Source of the DNA: Saccharibacillus sp. O23
GTDB lineage: Bacteria; Bacillota; Bacilli; Paenibacillales; Paenibacillaceae
Direction of reading: 5' to 3'
Assembly (NCBI RefSeq): GCF_002205895.1
Contig: NZ_NJDE01000005.1
Span: forward strand, 21,726-85,725
DNA: 64,000 nucleotides
How positions within the stretch are numbered: position 1 is the first letter of the stretch; each line of letters opens with the position of its first letter. A program made the position numbers and the translations under genes. A model generated the notes under the pieces. That model did no database searches, was not told the origin of the DNA, and was given only the letters and a program-made list of their open reading frames with translations. Below are positions 1-9,446 of the stretch, one piece after another.

Positions 1-21
1 GGCTTCAGGTCACCGAAACGC

Positions 22-867
22 TTATTGGGTAGGATCGATATGAGCGGAATCGACGTAACGTCCGCTGGCGGGAACGGCGACCTTGTCGAAATCGTGACTC
101 AGGCGTTCAAGCCCCTGCGTCAGTTCGGTTCCCGCCATCGGTTCGCCGTGTCCCGTGACGGCCGAAGTCGGCCGCAGCGCCGCCAGCCGGGCGACCGACG
201 TGCGGGCCGCTTCCCAGTTCGGCGTGAAATAAGTAGGCGGTCCGTGAATCTCGCGCCGCTGGGTCAGCACGGCCAGCGCCGACTCCTGCTTGACCGTAAT
301 AAAAGCATCGCCCGCGACCAGCGTGCCGTCGGCGCTGCGGAACAGCGAGATATGGCCTTCGGAATGGCCCGGCGTATGCAGCCAGCGCCACTGCGGCAGA
401 AACGGCACGCTGCCGTCCGCCGGCAAAGCCAGTATCCGCCGGCCGAGGTCGATCCCTTTGTTCGGATACAGCGGCGCGGAAGCCGCCATCAATCCGCCGC
501 CTACGGTCGGATCGCCCGGCGGATAATCCGCCCGGCCGGTCAAGAAAGGCAGTTCCAGCTCATGCGCGTAGACGGGCACGTCCGGCAGCAGTTCCAGCAG
601 ATCCTGAAGCGAACCGACATGATCGAAGTGGCCGTGCGTCAGCAGAATCGCGGACGGTTTCTCGAGACCGAAATAGTCTCTGGCCGCTTTCAAGATCTTG
701 GCCGCGGAACCGGGCATTCCGGCGTCGACGAGCACCCAGCCGGACTTGTCGGGAAGCCCGATCATCACGACGTTGGAGATCTTGGTACGCAGGTAAGTCA
801 CGTCTTCGGGCAGACGGTCTTCGGGACGCTTGGCGTCCGGAGAACCGGAATTCGGATAGCCTTGCAT
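22..867 (-). CDS. MBL-fold metallo-hydrolase
   Basis: 281-residue metallo-beta-lactamase-fold hydrolase. The metal-binding signature THGHFDH lies at residues 77-83, followed by a later GHS and a C-terminal GHGEP, the usual further ligands of the fold. There is no signal peptide, so it is probably cytosolic. The ATG at 867 is preceded by GGAGGTG at a normal distance. It is divergent from the membrane protein that starts at 1126, with about 260 bp between them for promoters. The family includes glyoxalase II-like thioesterases, lactonases and RNases; the substrate cannot be told from sequence. The MBL assignment is firm, the function is open. Confidence 0.85.
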   Translation of the reverse strand: MQGYPNSGSPDAKRPEDRLPEDVTYLRTKISNVVMIGLPDKSGWVLVDAGMPGSAAKILKAARDYFGLEKPSAILLTHGHFDHVGSLQDLLELLPDVPVYAHELELPFLTGRADYPPGDPTVGGGLMAASAPLYPNKGIDLGRRILALPADGSVPFLPQWRWLHTPGHSEGHISLFRSADGTLVAGDAFITVKQESALAVLTQRREIHGPPTYFTPNWEAARTSVARLAALRPTSAVTGHGEPMAGTELTQGLERLSHDFDKVAVPASGRYVDSAHIDPTQ

Positions 868-1125
868 ATGCGCTGCACCTCCGTGGGATTCAAGAATGAC
901 GACATGGACAACGAATAGAAGAGTTGCCCTGTTTTACCCTCAACGGAGAGTGCTGACACAGCGCCGATTCGAAAAGGAAAAGCGGCGGCCGAGGCGAAAA
1001 GACGGGACGGTTGAGCCGCCGTGACGCGCATGCTATGATGAGCGCACAACGGTCGGAAAAAGCAGGACGGAACGGCAAATTCGGCTGGGGCGGCGCGGAA
1101 ACGCCTTAGCGTAGGAGGGGATGCG

Positions 1126-2412
1126 ATGAAGCGGCATCAGGCGCGTCCGGCGCAGCGGGCAGCGAAGGCTTTCGGCTATTGGATCGCGGCGCTTGCCGCC
1201 GCGGCCTTGTCGATCCGCCTGCTGCTTGCTTACCGGCACGGGGGATTCATGAGCGATCAGGAGTTGTTCATCGACTGGATGAAGCAGGTCGGGCAGCGCG
1301 GGCTCGGCGTCGTATATATAGAAGGAAACAATATCAACTATCCGCCTTTGTTCCTGCTGATCATGGACGGGTATCGCCGAATCGCCGGTTGGTTCGGCAT
1401 CGTTCCGGCGGCCGGCGAATTGTCGTTCAAAGGCGTGCTGATCGCGCTGGATCTGGCCGCCTTCGCGGCGGCCGTCCGGCTGACGCGGCCGGCGGGACGG
1501 ACCCGGGCGCGCCTGTTCGTGCTGGCGCTTCTCGCGCTGAATCCCGCTTTGATCTTCGGCAGCTCCGTCTGGGGCCAGGTGGATATGCTGCACAGTCTGC
1601 TGATGGCCGCTTCGCTGCTGCTGCTGCCGGGTTCGCCGCTGCTTGCCGGCGCGCTGTTCGCGCTGGCGCTGCTCAGCAAGTTCCAAGCCGTCACGCTGCT
1701 GGCGGTGCTGGGCATCTACTTCTTGAAACGGCTGATCCTAAGCCGCGAGTGGGTCTCGTTGGCGCGGTTCGCCGCGGGGTTTGCCGCGGTCATGGGCGTC
1801 TGCGCGGTCTTCTTCGCTTACGCGGGCGGCTTGAAAGCCATGCTTAAGGGCGCTTATCTCAGCGCCGTCGGCATGTATCCTCAAGTCACGATGAACGCGA
1901 TGAACATCTGGTATTATTGGATCGGCACGCCGCCGAACACGCCGGATACGAATCGCGTCTTCGGCCTGCTGAGCCTTCGCGCCGCCGGATTCCTGCTGCT
2001 CGCGCTGTTCGTTGCTTACGCAGCCGTTTACCTGTGGCGCAGCCGAACGGACGCGCCGGCGCTGCTCAAAGCGGCGACGCTGGTCAATTTCGCCTTTTTC
2101 ATGCTGCCGACCGAAATTCACGAACGCTACAGCGTTCCGGCGCTGGTGCTGGCGATCTTCGTCTGCCTGTACGATCGGCGCTGGCGCCTGCCCGCGGTTC
2201 TGCTCAGCCTCGGCGTTACGGCCAATCTGTGGATGGTGCAAGCGAGCGCGATCGGCGTCTATTCCGGACTGGTTATCGTATACGTCAATCTGGCGCTGCT
2301 GCTGTGGATGGCATGGGCGCTCGGCGCGGAGATGCGGAAAGAGCGGCCGAAGAGAACGCCGAAGCTTGTAAGGCCGGAAAAAAGCAAAACCCGAACGCCG
2401 GAGATCCGATGA
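1126..2412 (+). CDS. Polytopic membrane protein, GT-C (GT39/GT87-like) glycosyltransferase
   Basis: 428-residue protein with around ten hydrophobic segments. An acidic first extracytoplasmic loop after TM1 (GFMSDQELFIDWMKQ) and a conserved-looking YPPLFLL segment are typical of lipid-linked-sugar-dependent GT-C glycosyltransferases. The C-terminal tail is Lys/Arg-rich and cytosolic. ATG 1126 sits six bases after TAGGAGGGG; another ATG at 1121 is out of frame. In GT-C enzymes, acidic residues in the first outer loop bind the metal and dolichyl- or undecaprenyl-phosphate sugar. No partner gene is adjacent, so the acceptor is unknown. The stop codon lies inside the loop of the terminator at 2386-2430. 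Confidence 0.7.
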   Translation: MKRHQARPAQRAAKAFGYWIAALAAAALSIRLLLAYRHGGFMSDQELFIDWMKQVGQRGLGVVYIEGNNINYPPLFLLIMDGYRRIAGWFGIVPAAGELSFKGVLIALDLAAFAAAVRLTRPAGRTRARLFVLALLALNPALIFGSSVWGQVDMLHSLLMAASLLLLPGSPLLAGALFALALLSKFQAVTLLAVLGIYFLKRLILSREWVSLARFAAGFAAVMGVCAVFFAYAGGLKAMLKGAYLSAVGMYPQVTMNAMNIWYYWIGTPPNTPDTNRVFGLLSLRAAGFLLLALFVAYAAVYLWRSRTDAPALLKAATLVNFAFFMLPTEIHERYSVPALVLAIFVCLYDRRWRLPAVLLSLGVTANLWMVQASAIGVYSGLVIVYVNLALLLWMAWALGAEMRKERPKRTPKLVRPEKSKTRTPEIR

Positions 2413-2430
2413 TCTTCGCGTTCGGGTTTT
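2386..2430 (+). terminator. Rho-independent terminator overlapping the end of the membrane-protein gene
   Basis: Perfect 13-bp stem AAAACCCGAACGC (2386-2398) and GCGTTCGGGTTTT (2418-2430). The TGA of the upstream gene lies in the loop. It can also serve the convergent thymidine kinase gene. Confidence 0.8.
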
Positions 2431-2458
2431 CGTTTAGGCGTCCGGTCGGTTCATTCGT

Positions 2459-3034
2459 TTACAGCGGCGGATTCGCATGGCATTTGCGGCACACCGGGAA
2501 ATAGCGGTCGTTGCCGCCGATCTGGATCTGTTCGCCGTCGTACAGCGGTTTGCGGTTCTCGTCGACTCTCAGCGCCATCGTCGCTTTGCGTTCGCAGAAC
2601 CAGCAGATGGTCTTCATTTCTTCGATCTTGTCCGCGTAGAGCAGCATATATTGGCTGCCTTCGAACAGCTCGTTGCGGAAATCGTTCTTGAGTCCGAAGC
2701 CCATGACCGGGATATTCAGCTCGTCGACGATGCGCGTCATCTGAAGCACCTGCGCTTTGGTCACGAACTGCACTTCGTCGAACAGCACGCAGCTGATCTT
2801 GTTGCCTTGATAGTTCTTCACCGCTTCGTAGAGATCGGTAGACGGGTAGACCGGAATCGCTTCGCGTTTCATGCCGATCCGGGAAGAGACGTGGCCCACT
2901 TCGTCCCGATCGTCGATCGCCGAAGTGAAGATCAGGACGTTCTTGCTTTGTTCTTCGTAGTTATGGGCGACCTTCAGGATCTCGATCGACTTGCCGCTGT
3001 TCATCGCCCCGTATTTGAAAAAGAGTTGTGCCAT
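2459..3034 (-). CDS. tdk: Thymidine kinase
   Basis: 191-residue type II thymidine kinase, the usual length for Gram-positives. It phosphorylates thymidine (and deoxyuridine) with ATP in nucleoside salvage. Walker A is GAMNSGKS near residue 9, the catalytic-glutamate region is FDEVQF, and the structural zinc site is a CWFC pair plus CRKCH near the C-terminus. The C-terminal lasso sequence is present, so the gene is complete. ATG 3034 follows GGAGCG. It is convergent with the upstream membrane-protein gene; the divergent neighbour is the copper operon. Confidence 0.95.
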   Translation of the reverse strand: MAQLFFKYGAMNSGKSIEILKVAHNYEEQSKNVLIFTSAIDDRDEVGHVSSRIGMKREAIPVYPSTDLYEAVKNYQGNKISCVLFDEVQFVTKAQVLQMTRIVDELNIPVMGFGLKNDFRNELFEGSQYMLLYADKIEEMKTICWFCERKATMALRVDENRKPLYDGEQIQIGGNDRYFPVCRKCHANPPL

Positions 3035-3115
3035 CGTTTTCGCTCCTTAGCTTTGAAGTCCGACCTTCATTGTAGCAGGAATCGGAAGAAGGGAATAAGA
3101 AATTTTGCCAAACCC

Positions 3116-3144
3116 TTGCATACCCTATGGGGGTATATTAGAAT
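3116..3144 (+). promoter_or_regulatory. csoR-copZ promoter with embedded CsoR operator
   Basis: A -35 TTGCAT (3116-3121) and -10 TAGAAT (3139-3144) are separated by 17 bp. The spacer holds TACCCTATGGGGGTA (3121-3135), a close match to the known CsoR operator TACCC-N5-GGGTA. CsoR binding there would block RNA polymerase until Cu(I) binds, so the operon would regulate itself. Confidence 0.8.
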
Positions 3145-3189
3145 AGAGTCAGATTCAACGTTGAACACATCTACGAGAGGAGTGGACCT

Positions 3190-3543
3190 ATGGCGATCGA
3201 CAAGAAGGCGGAAGAAGTTTCGCAAAGCGAACACTGCCATGTCCCCGGAGAAGAGGGCAAGCTGCCGAGAAAAAGCCATCACTCCGAAGCGACCAAAAGC
3301 AACCTGATCTCCCGGCTGAACCGGGTCGAAGGCCAGATTCGGGGCATCAAAGGGATGATCGAAAAAGATACGTACTGCGACGACGTGCTGAACCAGATCG
3401 CTGCCGCTCAATCGGCGCTGAACAGCGTCGGCAGACTGCTGCTCGAAGGCCATATGAAGAGCTGCGTGGTCGAACGGATCGAAGCCGGAGAGACCGAAGT
3501 GATCGACGAATTGTTGGTAACGGTAAACAAGCTGTTAAAATAA
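3190..3543 (+). CDS. csoR: Copper-sensing transcriptional repressor CsoR
   Basis: 117-residue all-helical DUF156/CsoR repressor. The Cu(I) triad of the family is visible as a Cys in TYCDDVLNQ and His/Cys in EGHMKSCV, the C-H-C pattern that defines copper sensors. The N-terminal extension carries additional His and Cys residues (HCH, HH). It probably represses its own operon and copA through the operators at 3121-3135 and 3838-3852 and releases DNA when Cu(I) binds. ATG 3190 follows GAGAGGAG. copZ starts 22 bp after its stop. Confidence 0.93.
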   Translation: MAIDKKAEEVSQSEHCHVPGEEGKLPRKSHHSEATKSNLISRLNRVEGQIRGIKGMIEKDTYCDDVLNQIAAAQSALNSVGRLLLEGHMKSCVVERIEAGETEVIDELLVTVNKLLK

Positions 3544-3565
3544 ACCCTTCAAGGAGGAATTACCC

Positions 3566-3766
3566 ATGCAAACCGCAACGCTGAACGTCGAAGGAATGTC
3601 CTGCAACCACTGCGTCAAAGCCGTCGAAGGCGCCGTCCAAGAAGCCGGAGCCGAAGGCAAAGTCGATCTGGGAGCCAAAACGGTCGACGTTTCGTACGAC
3701 GAAGCCAAAGTCAGCTTGGACGCGATCAAAGCGGCGATCGAAGATCAAGGCTACGATATCGTCTGA
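3566..3766 (+). CDS. copZ: Copper chaperone CopZ
   Basis: 66-residue single heavy-metal-associated domain with the metal loop GMSCNHC near the N-terminus and the beta-alpha-beta-beta-alpha-beta length of the family. CopZ carries Cu(I) in the cytosol and hands it to the N-terminal domains of CopA. AAGGAGG precedes the ATG. It is co-transcribed with csoR and followed by a hairpin terminator, while copA has its own CsoR-operator region. Confidence 0.95.
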   Translation: MQTATLNVEGMSCNHCVKAVEGAVQEAGAEGKVDLGAKTVDVSYDEAKVSLDAIKAAIEDQGYDIV

Positions 3767-3782
3767 TTCGAGTCGCGAGGCG

Positions 3783-3823
3783 AAGTCCGGGCGATACTTG
3801 CAGAAGCTTCGACCGGACTTTTT
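3783..3823 (+). terminator. Terminator after copZ
   Basis: 8-bp stem AAGTCCGG (3783-3790) / CCGGACTT (3813-3820) with a 22-nt loop and a run of T from 3819. It separates csoR-copZ from copA, suggesting two transcription units under the same repressor. Confidence 0.6.
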
Positions 3824-3837
3824 ATCGGATTAAATTA

Positions 3838-3852
3838 TACCCCTAAGGGGTA
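3838..3852. promoter_or_regulatory. CsoR operator upstream of copA
   Basis: Perfect inverted repeat TACCCCTAAGGGGTA, matching the CsoR operator, 18 bp before the copA start and overlapping the ribosome-binding region. I do not see a clear -35/-10 pair, so the exact copA promoter is undecided. Confidence 0.82.
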
Positions 3853-3870
3853 TCTGAGGAGGTGTTCGGG

Positions 3871-6570
3871 ATGCCTGCGCATACCGAAACCAAAGAAACC
3901 GCGCCGTCCGCTCCCGAACGGGCAAGAACGCAGCAGGCGACGCTTCAGATCGGCGGCATGACCTGCGCGGCTTGCTCGAACCGGATCGAAAAAGGGCTGA
4001 GCCGCATGCCCGGCGTCGCGGGAGCGAACGTCAATCTGGCGCTGGAAAAAGCGTCGGTCGATTACGATCCGAAAGAGACCGGACTTGCGGAGATCGAACG
4101 CAAGATCGAATCGCTCGGCTATACGACCGTCAAAGAGTCGTCGGAATTCGATATTACCGGCATGACCTGCGCCGCCTGTTCGGCCCGGATCGAAAAAGGG
4201 CTGAACCGCATGCCCGGCGTGTTAAGCGCCAGCGTCAATCTGGCGCTGGAGACGGCGCATGTGGAATACTCGCCGGGCGCGATGACTCCGGCGGACATCA
4301 TGCGCAAAGTGCAGCAGCTCGGCTACGAAGCCAAACTCAAAGAAGAAGGCAAACCGCGCGATCGCGGCGGCGAAGAACGCAAGCGCGTCGTGCGCCTGCT
4401 GATCTCCGCGCTGCTGTCGCTGCCGCTGCTGTGGGCGATGGCCGGGCATTTCTCGTTCACGTCGTTCCTCTACGTGCCGGAACTGCTGATGAACCCGTGG
4501 TTCCAGCTCGCGCTGGCGACGCCGGTACAGCTCGTGATCGGCTGGCCGTTCTACGTCGGAGCTTACAAAGCGCTGCGCAACCGCAGCGCCAATATGGACG
4601 TGCTGGTAGCGCTCGGCACGTCGGCCGCGTATTTCTACAGCCTGTATCTGACGATCGCGTGGGCGGCCGCCGGCGGATCTTCCGATATGGCGGGGATGGA
4701 AGGCATGGCCGGACACGGACTGCCGGAACTCTACTTCGAGACCAGCGCCGTGCTGATCACGCTGATCCTCGTCGGCAAATGGTTCGAAGCGCGCGCGAAG
4801 GGGCGCTCGTCCGAAGCGATCCGCAGCCTGATGGGTCTTCAGGCGAAAACGGCCATCGTCGTTCGCGACGGCGCCGAGACCGAAATTCCGGTCGAGGACG
4901 TGCTGCCCGGCGACATCGTTCGGGTACGGCCGGGCGAGAAGATTCCCGTCGACGGCGTCGTGACCGAAGGGCGCTCCTCCGTCGACGAGTCGATGCTCAC
5001 CGGCGAGAGCCTGCCGGCGGAGAAGGAACCGGGGTCGCCCGTCACGGGGGCGACGATCAACAAGAACGGCGCGCTCTTGATGCGCGCGACGAAGGTCGGC
5101 CGCGACACGATGCTGTCGCAGATCGTCCGCGTCGTCGAAGAGGCGCAGGGCTCCAAAGCGCCGATCCAGCGCATGGCGGACGTGATCTCCGGCATCTTCG
5201 TGCCGATCGTGGTAGGCATCGCGGCGATCACGTTCCTGATCTGGTATTTCGGCGTACAGCCGGGCGCTTTCTCCGAAGCGCTGGAGAAAGCGATCGCCGT
5301 GCTGGTCATCGCCTGTCCGTGCGCGCTCGGGCTGGCGACCCCGACGTCCATCATGGCGGGATCGGGCCGGGCGGCGGAGTTCGGCATTCTGTTCAAGGGC
5401 GGCGAGCATCTCGAAGCGGCCCAGCAGGTCGATACCGTCGTGCTGGACAAGACCGGCACGGTCACCAAAGGCAAGCCGGAACTGACGGACGTCGTCGTCT
5501 ATGAAGGCGGGAACGGATGGTCCGCGGCGCAAGGAATCGAAGAGCGGAGCGCGGGAACCGCGGGCATCGCCGAGGCGGCGAACGCTGCCGGAGCGATCGG
5601 CGGCGCTTCCTCCGAACCGCAGGAACGGTTCGAGAATACGGCTGCGGTTGCCTCGGCGGAACGGCGCGCCGATTCGGATACCTCTTCGGCTTCGGCGGTT
5701 TCGGCCGCTTCCGCCGAACAACGCCTGCTCGCGCTGGTCGGCGCGGCGGAGAACGCGTCCGAGCACCCGCTTGCCGAAGCGCTGGTGCGCGGGATCGGCG
5801 AGCGCGGCGTGAAGCTGCCGCAGGCCGACAGCTTCGAATCGATGCCGGGCTACGGCATCCGCGCCGTCGTCGGCGGCGCGGAAGTGCTGGTCGGCACGCG
5901 CCGCCTGCTGCAAGAGCGCGGCATCGACGCGGCGGCCGCGCTCCCCGATATGGAGCGCCTAGAGAGCGAAGGCAAGACGGCTATGCTCGTCGCCGTCGAA
6001 GGCCGGCTGGCCGGCACGGTCGCGGTCGCCGACACGCTCAAAGACACGTCGCCGGAGGCGATTCGCCGACTGCGCGGCATGGGCCTGCGCGTCATGATGA
6101 TCACCGGCGACAACGCGGCGACGGCGCGCGCCATCGCGAAGAAGGCCGGCATCGACGAAGCCGACGTCCTCGCGGAAGTGCTGCCGGAGGGCAAAGCCTC
6201 CGAAGTGAAGAAGCTCCAAGAGCAGGGCCGCAAAGTCGCCATGGTCGGCGACGGCATCAACGACGCTCCCGCGCTCGCGACCGCCGATACCGGCATGGCG
6301 ATCGGCACGGGCACCGACGTGGCGATGGAAGCCGCCGACATCACGCTGATGCGCGGCGATCTGAACAGCATCGCCGACGCGATCGAGATGAGCCGCCGCA
6401 CGATGCGCAATATCCGCCAGAACCTGTTCTGGGCGCTGGCTTACAACGTGATCGGCATTCCGATCGCCGCCGCCGGTTTTCTGGCTCCGTGGCTGGCCGG
6501 CGCCGCGATGGCGTTCAGTTCCGTCTCGGTCGTGCTGAACGCGCTGCGTTTGCAGCGGGTGAAGCTCTAA
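3871..6570 (+). CDS. copA: Copper-exporting P1B-type ATPase CopA
   Basis: Membrane Cu(I)-exporting ATPase of about 899 residues. It has two N-terminal metal-binding domains (GMTCAAC at 29-35 and 97-103), the TGES actuator loop, the intramembrane CPC site in IACPCALG (about 481-483), the DKTGT phosphorylation site (about 526), SEHPLAEA (about 629) and the GDGINDAP hinge (about 793). The ATG at 3871 is eight bases after GAGGAGG and is preferred over a GTG at 3862 that lies inside that ribosome binding site. The protein is about 100 residues longer than usual. Part of this is an Ala/Ser/Glu-rich low-complexity stretch between DKTG and SEHPLAEA in the nucleotide-binding domain. A methionine/glycine-rich outer loop ([13 protein letters not shown]) may help copper release. 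Confidence 0.95.
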   Translation: MPAHTETKETAPSAPERARTQQATLQIGGMTCAACSNRIEKGLSRMPGVAGANVNLALEKASVDYDPKETGLAEIERKIESLGYTTVKESSEFDITGMTCAACSARIEKGLNRMPGVLSASVNLALETAHVEYSPGAMTPADIMRKVQQLGYEAKLKEEGKPRDRGGEERKRVVRLLISALLSLPLLWAMAGHFSFTSFLYVPELLMNPWFQLALATPVQLVIGWPFYVGAYKALRNRSANMDVLVALGTSAAYFYSLYLTIAWAAAGGSSDMAGMEGMAGHGLPELYFETSAVLITLILVGKWFEARAKGRSSEAIRSLMGLQAKTAIVVRDGAETEIPVEDVLPGDIVRVRPGEKIPVDGVVTEGRSSVDESMLTGESLPAEKEPGSPVTGATINKNGALLMRATKVGRDTMLSQIVRVVEEAQGSKAPIQRMADVISGIFVPIVVGIAAITFLIWYFGVQPGAFSEALEKAIAVLVIACPCALGLATPTSIMAGSGRAAEFGILFKGGEHLEAAQQVDTVVLDKTGTVTKGKPELTDVVVYEGGNGWSAAQGIEERSAGTAGIAEAANAAGAIGGASSEPQERFENTAAVASAERRADSDTSSASAVSAASAEQRLLALVGAAENASEHPLAEALVRGIGERGVKLPQADSFESMPGYGIRAVVGGAEVLVGTRRLLQERGIDAAAALPDMERLESEGKTAMLVAVEGRLAGTVAVADTLKDTSPEAIRRLRGMGLRVMMITGDNAATARAIAKKAGIDEADVLAEVLPEGKASEVKKLQEQGRKVAMVGDGINDAPALATADTGMAIGTGTDVAMEAADITLMRGDLNSIADAIEMSRRTMRNIRQNLFWALAYNVIGIPIAAAGFLAPWLAGAAMAFSSVSVVLNALRLQRVKL

Positions 6571-6690
6571 GCATGCGGGGTGACGGCAGCGCGGAAGCGA
6601 GTCTGTAAGCTTAGTCTTGACGACTGCCGAAGCCCGACTTTCGTCTTACAGCCTCCTTTTTGCACCGATTTGCCGAACCGGACACGGAAG

Positions 6691-6862
6691 TTGTAGAAAG
6701 TGCAAGATTTTGACCCGACAAAGGCCGTTTAGCCGAGAGAAGTTGCAGAAAATGCAGCTTCTTCCTCGCTAAACGGCCTTTTCTGATCGATTCGCACCCA
6801 TAACCTTGCAGAAACTGCAACATCCGCATCGGAAAAGGCCGGCGAACGTGCAGCATGCTGCA
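6691..6862. repeat. Intergenic short-palindrome element, family C (TTGCAGAAA-N-TGCAA)
   Basis: Three near-identical palindromic units, TTGTAGAAAGTGCAA (6691-6705), TTGCAGAAAATGCAG (6743-6757) and TTGCAGAAACTGCAA (6806-6820), are followed by a related TGCAGCATGCTGCA (6849-6862). Between them a larger inverted repeat carries GGCCGTTTAGC near 6722 and its complement near 6770, which could form a stem around unit 2. Unit centres are about 52, 63 and 43 bp apart, roughly the geometry of the repeats at 14261 and 17449. The element lies between copA and the secreted-protein gene. The rest of 6571-7219 shows no convincing gene. Confidence 0.65.
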
Positions 6863-7219
6863 GCATATACCACTTGCCGGCCTGCGAAAGACCGTCCGCC
6901 CATCGCGCCGTGTCGGCCCGCAAGGGAACCATTCGATCTTCTCTTCACGCCTCTGCGCCGTTCCCGCCAGACGATCGCCAGCTCTCCGATCCCCGCGCCG
7001 CTGAGCCGTTCCCGCAGCGCGATCGTCCGGGCTCGCTCTCGCTTCGGCCGCATCCCGAACCGCTCCCCGATTTTCCTCGAAAGAAAAATCCGAAATTTCG
7101 AGTCGATTTCCGTCTTGGCGCGTATACTAGGCAAAAGAAGATGTATCCGGTTGCATAACCGGTCGACCCGTAACGAACAAGATTCGCCCATAGATCCGCA
7201 CTTAAGGAGGACTTATCCT

Positions 7220-8140
7220 ATGAATACAACGCAAAATCGCGCACGCAAAAAAATACCGGCTTTAGCGGCTATGGCGCTGATGACCGCGCTCACCGGTTCG
7301 ATCCTGCCCGCTTCGGCTTCCGCCGCGGCCGCGGCGCCGGCGGCGCAGACCAGCCCGACCGCGGCGTTCAACAAGCTGGCCGCCGCCGGAAACGTATCCG
7401 GCATGTGGGCGTTTATCGAATCCCGCGCGTCTTCGGCTTCGCAGGCGACGGTCACGGTCTGGCTGCGCAGTCTGGAAGCCGCGCAGAACAAACGTCTGGG
7501 CTCGCTCGAAGAAGAATTGGCCGCCGAGAAAGTGCAGGACGCGCTGATGAACGCCGATCTGTACGAACGCGCCGATTGGACGAAAGGAAAGCGCACCGGA
7601 GTCGCGCAGGCGGACAAACTGCTCGACGAGATCACGAGTCAAGGCTACGTGCTGGATACCACCGAGGGGTATTATTTCCCCAAGATCGATTACGAACGGT
7701 ATCTGAAATACGCCAAAAGAGTCACTCCGCGTTATGCCGAATATCTGACCGTTCGCGTGGACGATACCCGCAGCGAGATGACCAAAGACGCGGGGCTGAT
7801 CATCACGTGGCAGGAATTGACGCAGAGAGCGGAGCGCCAAAGCCGGTATCTGAAAAAATATCCGAATACGCCGGAGACCAAAGCCGTCGAAGACATGTAT
7901 GCGCAATCGCTCTATATCGCGTTGTACGGCACGGATAACGTTCCGTTGTTCGATTACGATACCCAAGTGATGGACTATCAGGCGCGCAAAGCTTTTCAAA
8001 AGCATCTCGCGCTGAAAACCGATTCTCCTTTTTCGCAGACGCTTAGAAGTTACATGAAAATCTTGGAGAAAAGCAGCTTCAAACTCAGCAAAGCGGCCCA
8101 AACGTTCCGCGACGCGCATAATCCGTGGGAGATTCGCTAG
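7220..8140 (+). CDS. Secreted protein of unknown function
   Basis: 306-residue protein with a clear Sec signal peptide: a positive start (NRARKK), a hydrophobic stretch and an Ala-rich cleavage region around residues 30-38. The mature part is mostly charged and helical, with no catalytic motif I recognise. ATG 7220 is preceded by AAGGAGG. The open frame continues far upstream, but that part is low-complexity Arg/Pro sequence overlapping the repeat region and is not convincing as protein. It has no operon partner. It is probably a lineage-specific extracellular or wall-associated protein. Confidence 0.7.
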   Translation: MNTTQNRARKKIPALAAMALMTALTGSILPASASAAAAAPAAQTSPTAAFNKLAAAGNVSGMWAFIESRASSASQATVTVWLRSLEAAQNKRLGSLEEELAAEKVQDALMNADLYERADWTKGKRTGVAQADKLLDEITSQGYVLDTTEGYYFPKIDYERYLKYAKRVTPRYAEYLTVRVDDTRSEMTKDAGLIITWQELTQRAERQSRYLKKYPNTPETKAVEDMYAQSLYIALYGTDNVPLFDYDTQVMDYQARKAFQKHLALKTDSPFSQTLRSYMKILEKSSFKLSKAAQTFRDAHNPWEIR

Positions 8141-8321
8141 AAAACACGAGGCGACGCCGCTTGATCCGCAATGAAGTCGGAAATGTGACGGAAAAGTGTC
8201 GGCGCCTCTGGGTTTTCACCTATTTTTTCCAGAAAACATGAGTCAAAGCGGTACAGCAATGTTAAATATACAAAAAGCTAAGCCGATATGTAGGATAAGA
8301 TCACGCGGGAGGAGAGAGAAC

Positions 8322-8615
8322 ATGAGCAGAAGCCGCCGGAAGCCTCAATCGAATTTACCGTTTGCCGCCGCCTTCGCGCTCATTCAGATGCTGCGCGATC
8401 CCGGGCAGCGAAGCGAAGAGCCTTTTGACGCACCTCGAAATGATAGCGCTTTACCGAAAGGAAGAAAAGAGTTGTCGTTTCGCGAAACGCAAGGACGGTT
8501 CGTCGAACCGTATGCGCCGTTCGAGACCGACTACTTGAGCGCCGCCGTTTCGAAACCGTTACCGAAACACGTCTCGCGCTTCTCCGGCATGCATGACGGG
8601 GGAGAAAAATGTTGA
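8322..8615 (+). CDS. Small hypothetical protein
   Basis: 97-residue frame whose ATG at 8322 follows a strong GGGAGGAGAGAG ribosome binding site. It starts basic (SRSRRKPQ) and has a short moderately hydrophobic patch (FAAAFALIQML), but no recognised domain, and the remainder is charged and disordered-looking. The good ribosome binding site is the main reason to list it; the composition does not prove that it is coding. It ends about 100 bp before the convergent uspA gene. Confidence 0.4.
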   Translation: MSRSRRKPQSNLPFAAAFALIQMLRDPGQRSEEPFDAPRNDSALPKGRKELSFRETQGRFVEPYAPFETDYLSAAVSKPLPKHVSRFSGMHDGGEKC

Positions 8616-8720
8616 GTATGCGAATCAGGTTCAGACTTTATCGATACGCCGATTCGGCGCATGCCAGGACGAAGCAGATCGTCCGTACGCATGCGCCGAA
8701 TTTTGTTTTTCGGACGAAAT

Positions 8721-9140
8721 TCATTTGACGACCAGAACGGGACAGCTCGCGCGTTTGACCACTTTATGGCTGACGCTGCCGAGCACGAATTCCTGCAGCG
8801 CGTTCAAGCCTCGGCTTCCGATCACGATCAGGTCGATGCCGTTTTGGGCCGCGTACTGCACGACGGTCGGTCCGGGATCGCCTTGCACGATGGAAGAACG
8901 ATAGGGAACCCGGCGTCCGCTCAGCAGTTCCAAGATCGGTTCCAGTCTCCGGCTGCGGTTCTGCTCCAGTTCGGCCTGACTCGAAGCGCGCATCACTTCT
9001 TCCCTGGCTTTGGCTTGATCGACCACGTACAGCACTTCGATCATCGCTTCGGGCATCAAGACCGCGAGCTTCGCCGCTTCTTCCGCGGCGCGCAGCGCGT
9101 TTTTTGATCCGTCCGCCGCGAGCAGAATTTTTTTGTACAT
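8721..9140 (-). CDS. Universal stress protein, UspA family
   Basis: 139-residue single Usp domain. It begins with the typical KKILLAADGS strand and ends with the ATP-binding signature GSRGLNALQEFVLGSVS followed by CPVLVVK, matching the G-2x-G-9x-G(S/T) motif of ATP-binding Usp proteins. Members respond to starvation, oxidative or energy stress by binding nucleotide. ATG 9140 follows GAGGAACG. It is divergent from the nitroreductase at 9447. The frame continues upstream, but the Usp fold starts exactly at this methionine. Confidence 0.9.
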   Translation of the reverse strand: MYKKILLAADGSKNALRAAEEAAKLAVLMPEAMIEVLYVVDQAKAREEVMRASSQAELEQNRSRRLEPILELLSGRRVPYRSSIVQGDPGPTVVQYAAQNGIDLIVIGSRGLNALQEFVLGSVSHKVVKRASCPVLVVK

Positions 9141-9446
9141 GCTTCGTTCCTCCTCGACCGCCGGAATCGCATGCAAGACGGAATACCGGTGCGGCATATG
9201 GGTTCGGTTCTTGCTTATCCATTCTCCGTCGAACGGCCGACTCCTTTCGAGCGCCGTTTTTTCTTCGGAAAACGAGGCATCGGAGATCGCGGGGAACGCA
9301 AAGCATTCGGAGCTCCGGAAGGACTTCTCTTGCGCGCCGCCTCGCCGAGTTTCATAATAAGAACGATGCGGACCTCGATCTTCGCCCGCGAAGAAGGAAT
9401 TCCGCAAGACCGATACCATTCGCTGCAGAAGAGAGGAAGATTGTCG
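9141..9446. other. Intergenic region between divergent uspA and nitroreductase
   Basis: 306 bp that should hold both divergent promoters. I see no convincing gene, riboswitch or strong inverted repeat here. Confidence 0.5.

Noticed and set aside
7..918. Long + strand frame antisense to the MBL hydrolase
   Set aside because: Arg/Gln-rich shadow frame of the GC-rich gene on the other strand; no ribosome binding site.
6806..7219. N-terminal extension of the secreted protein
   Set aside because: Low-complexity Arg/Pro sequence over the repeat element; AAGGAGG and a signal peptide fix the start at 7220.
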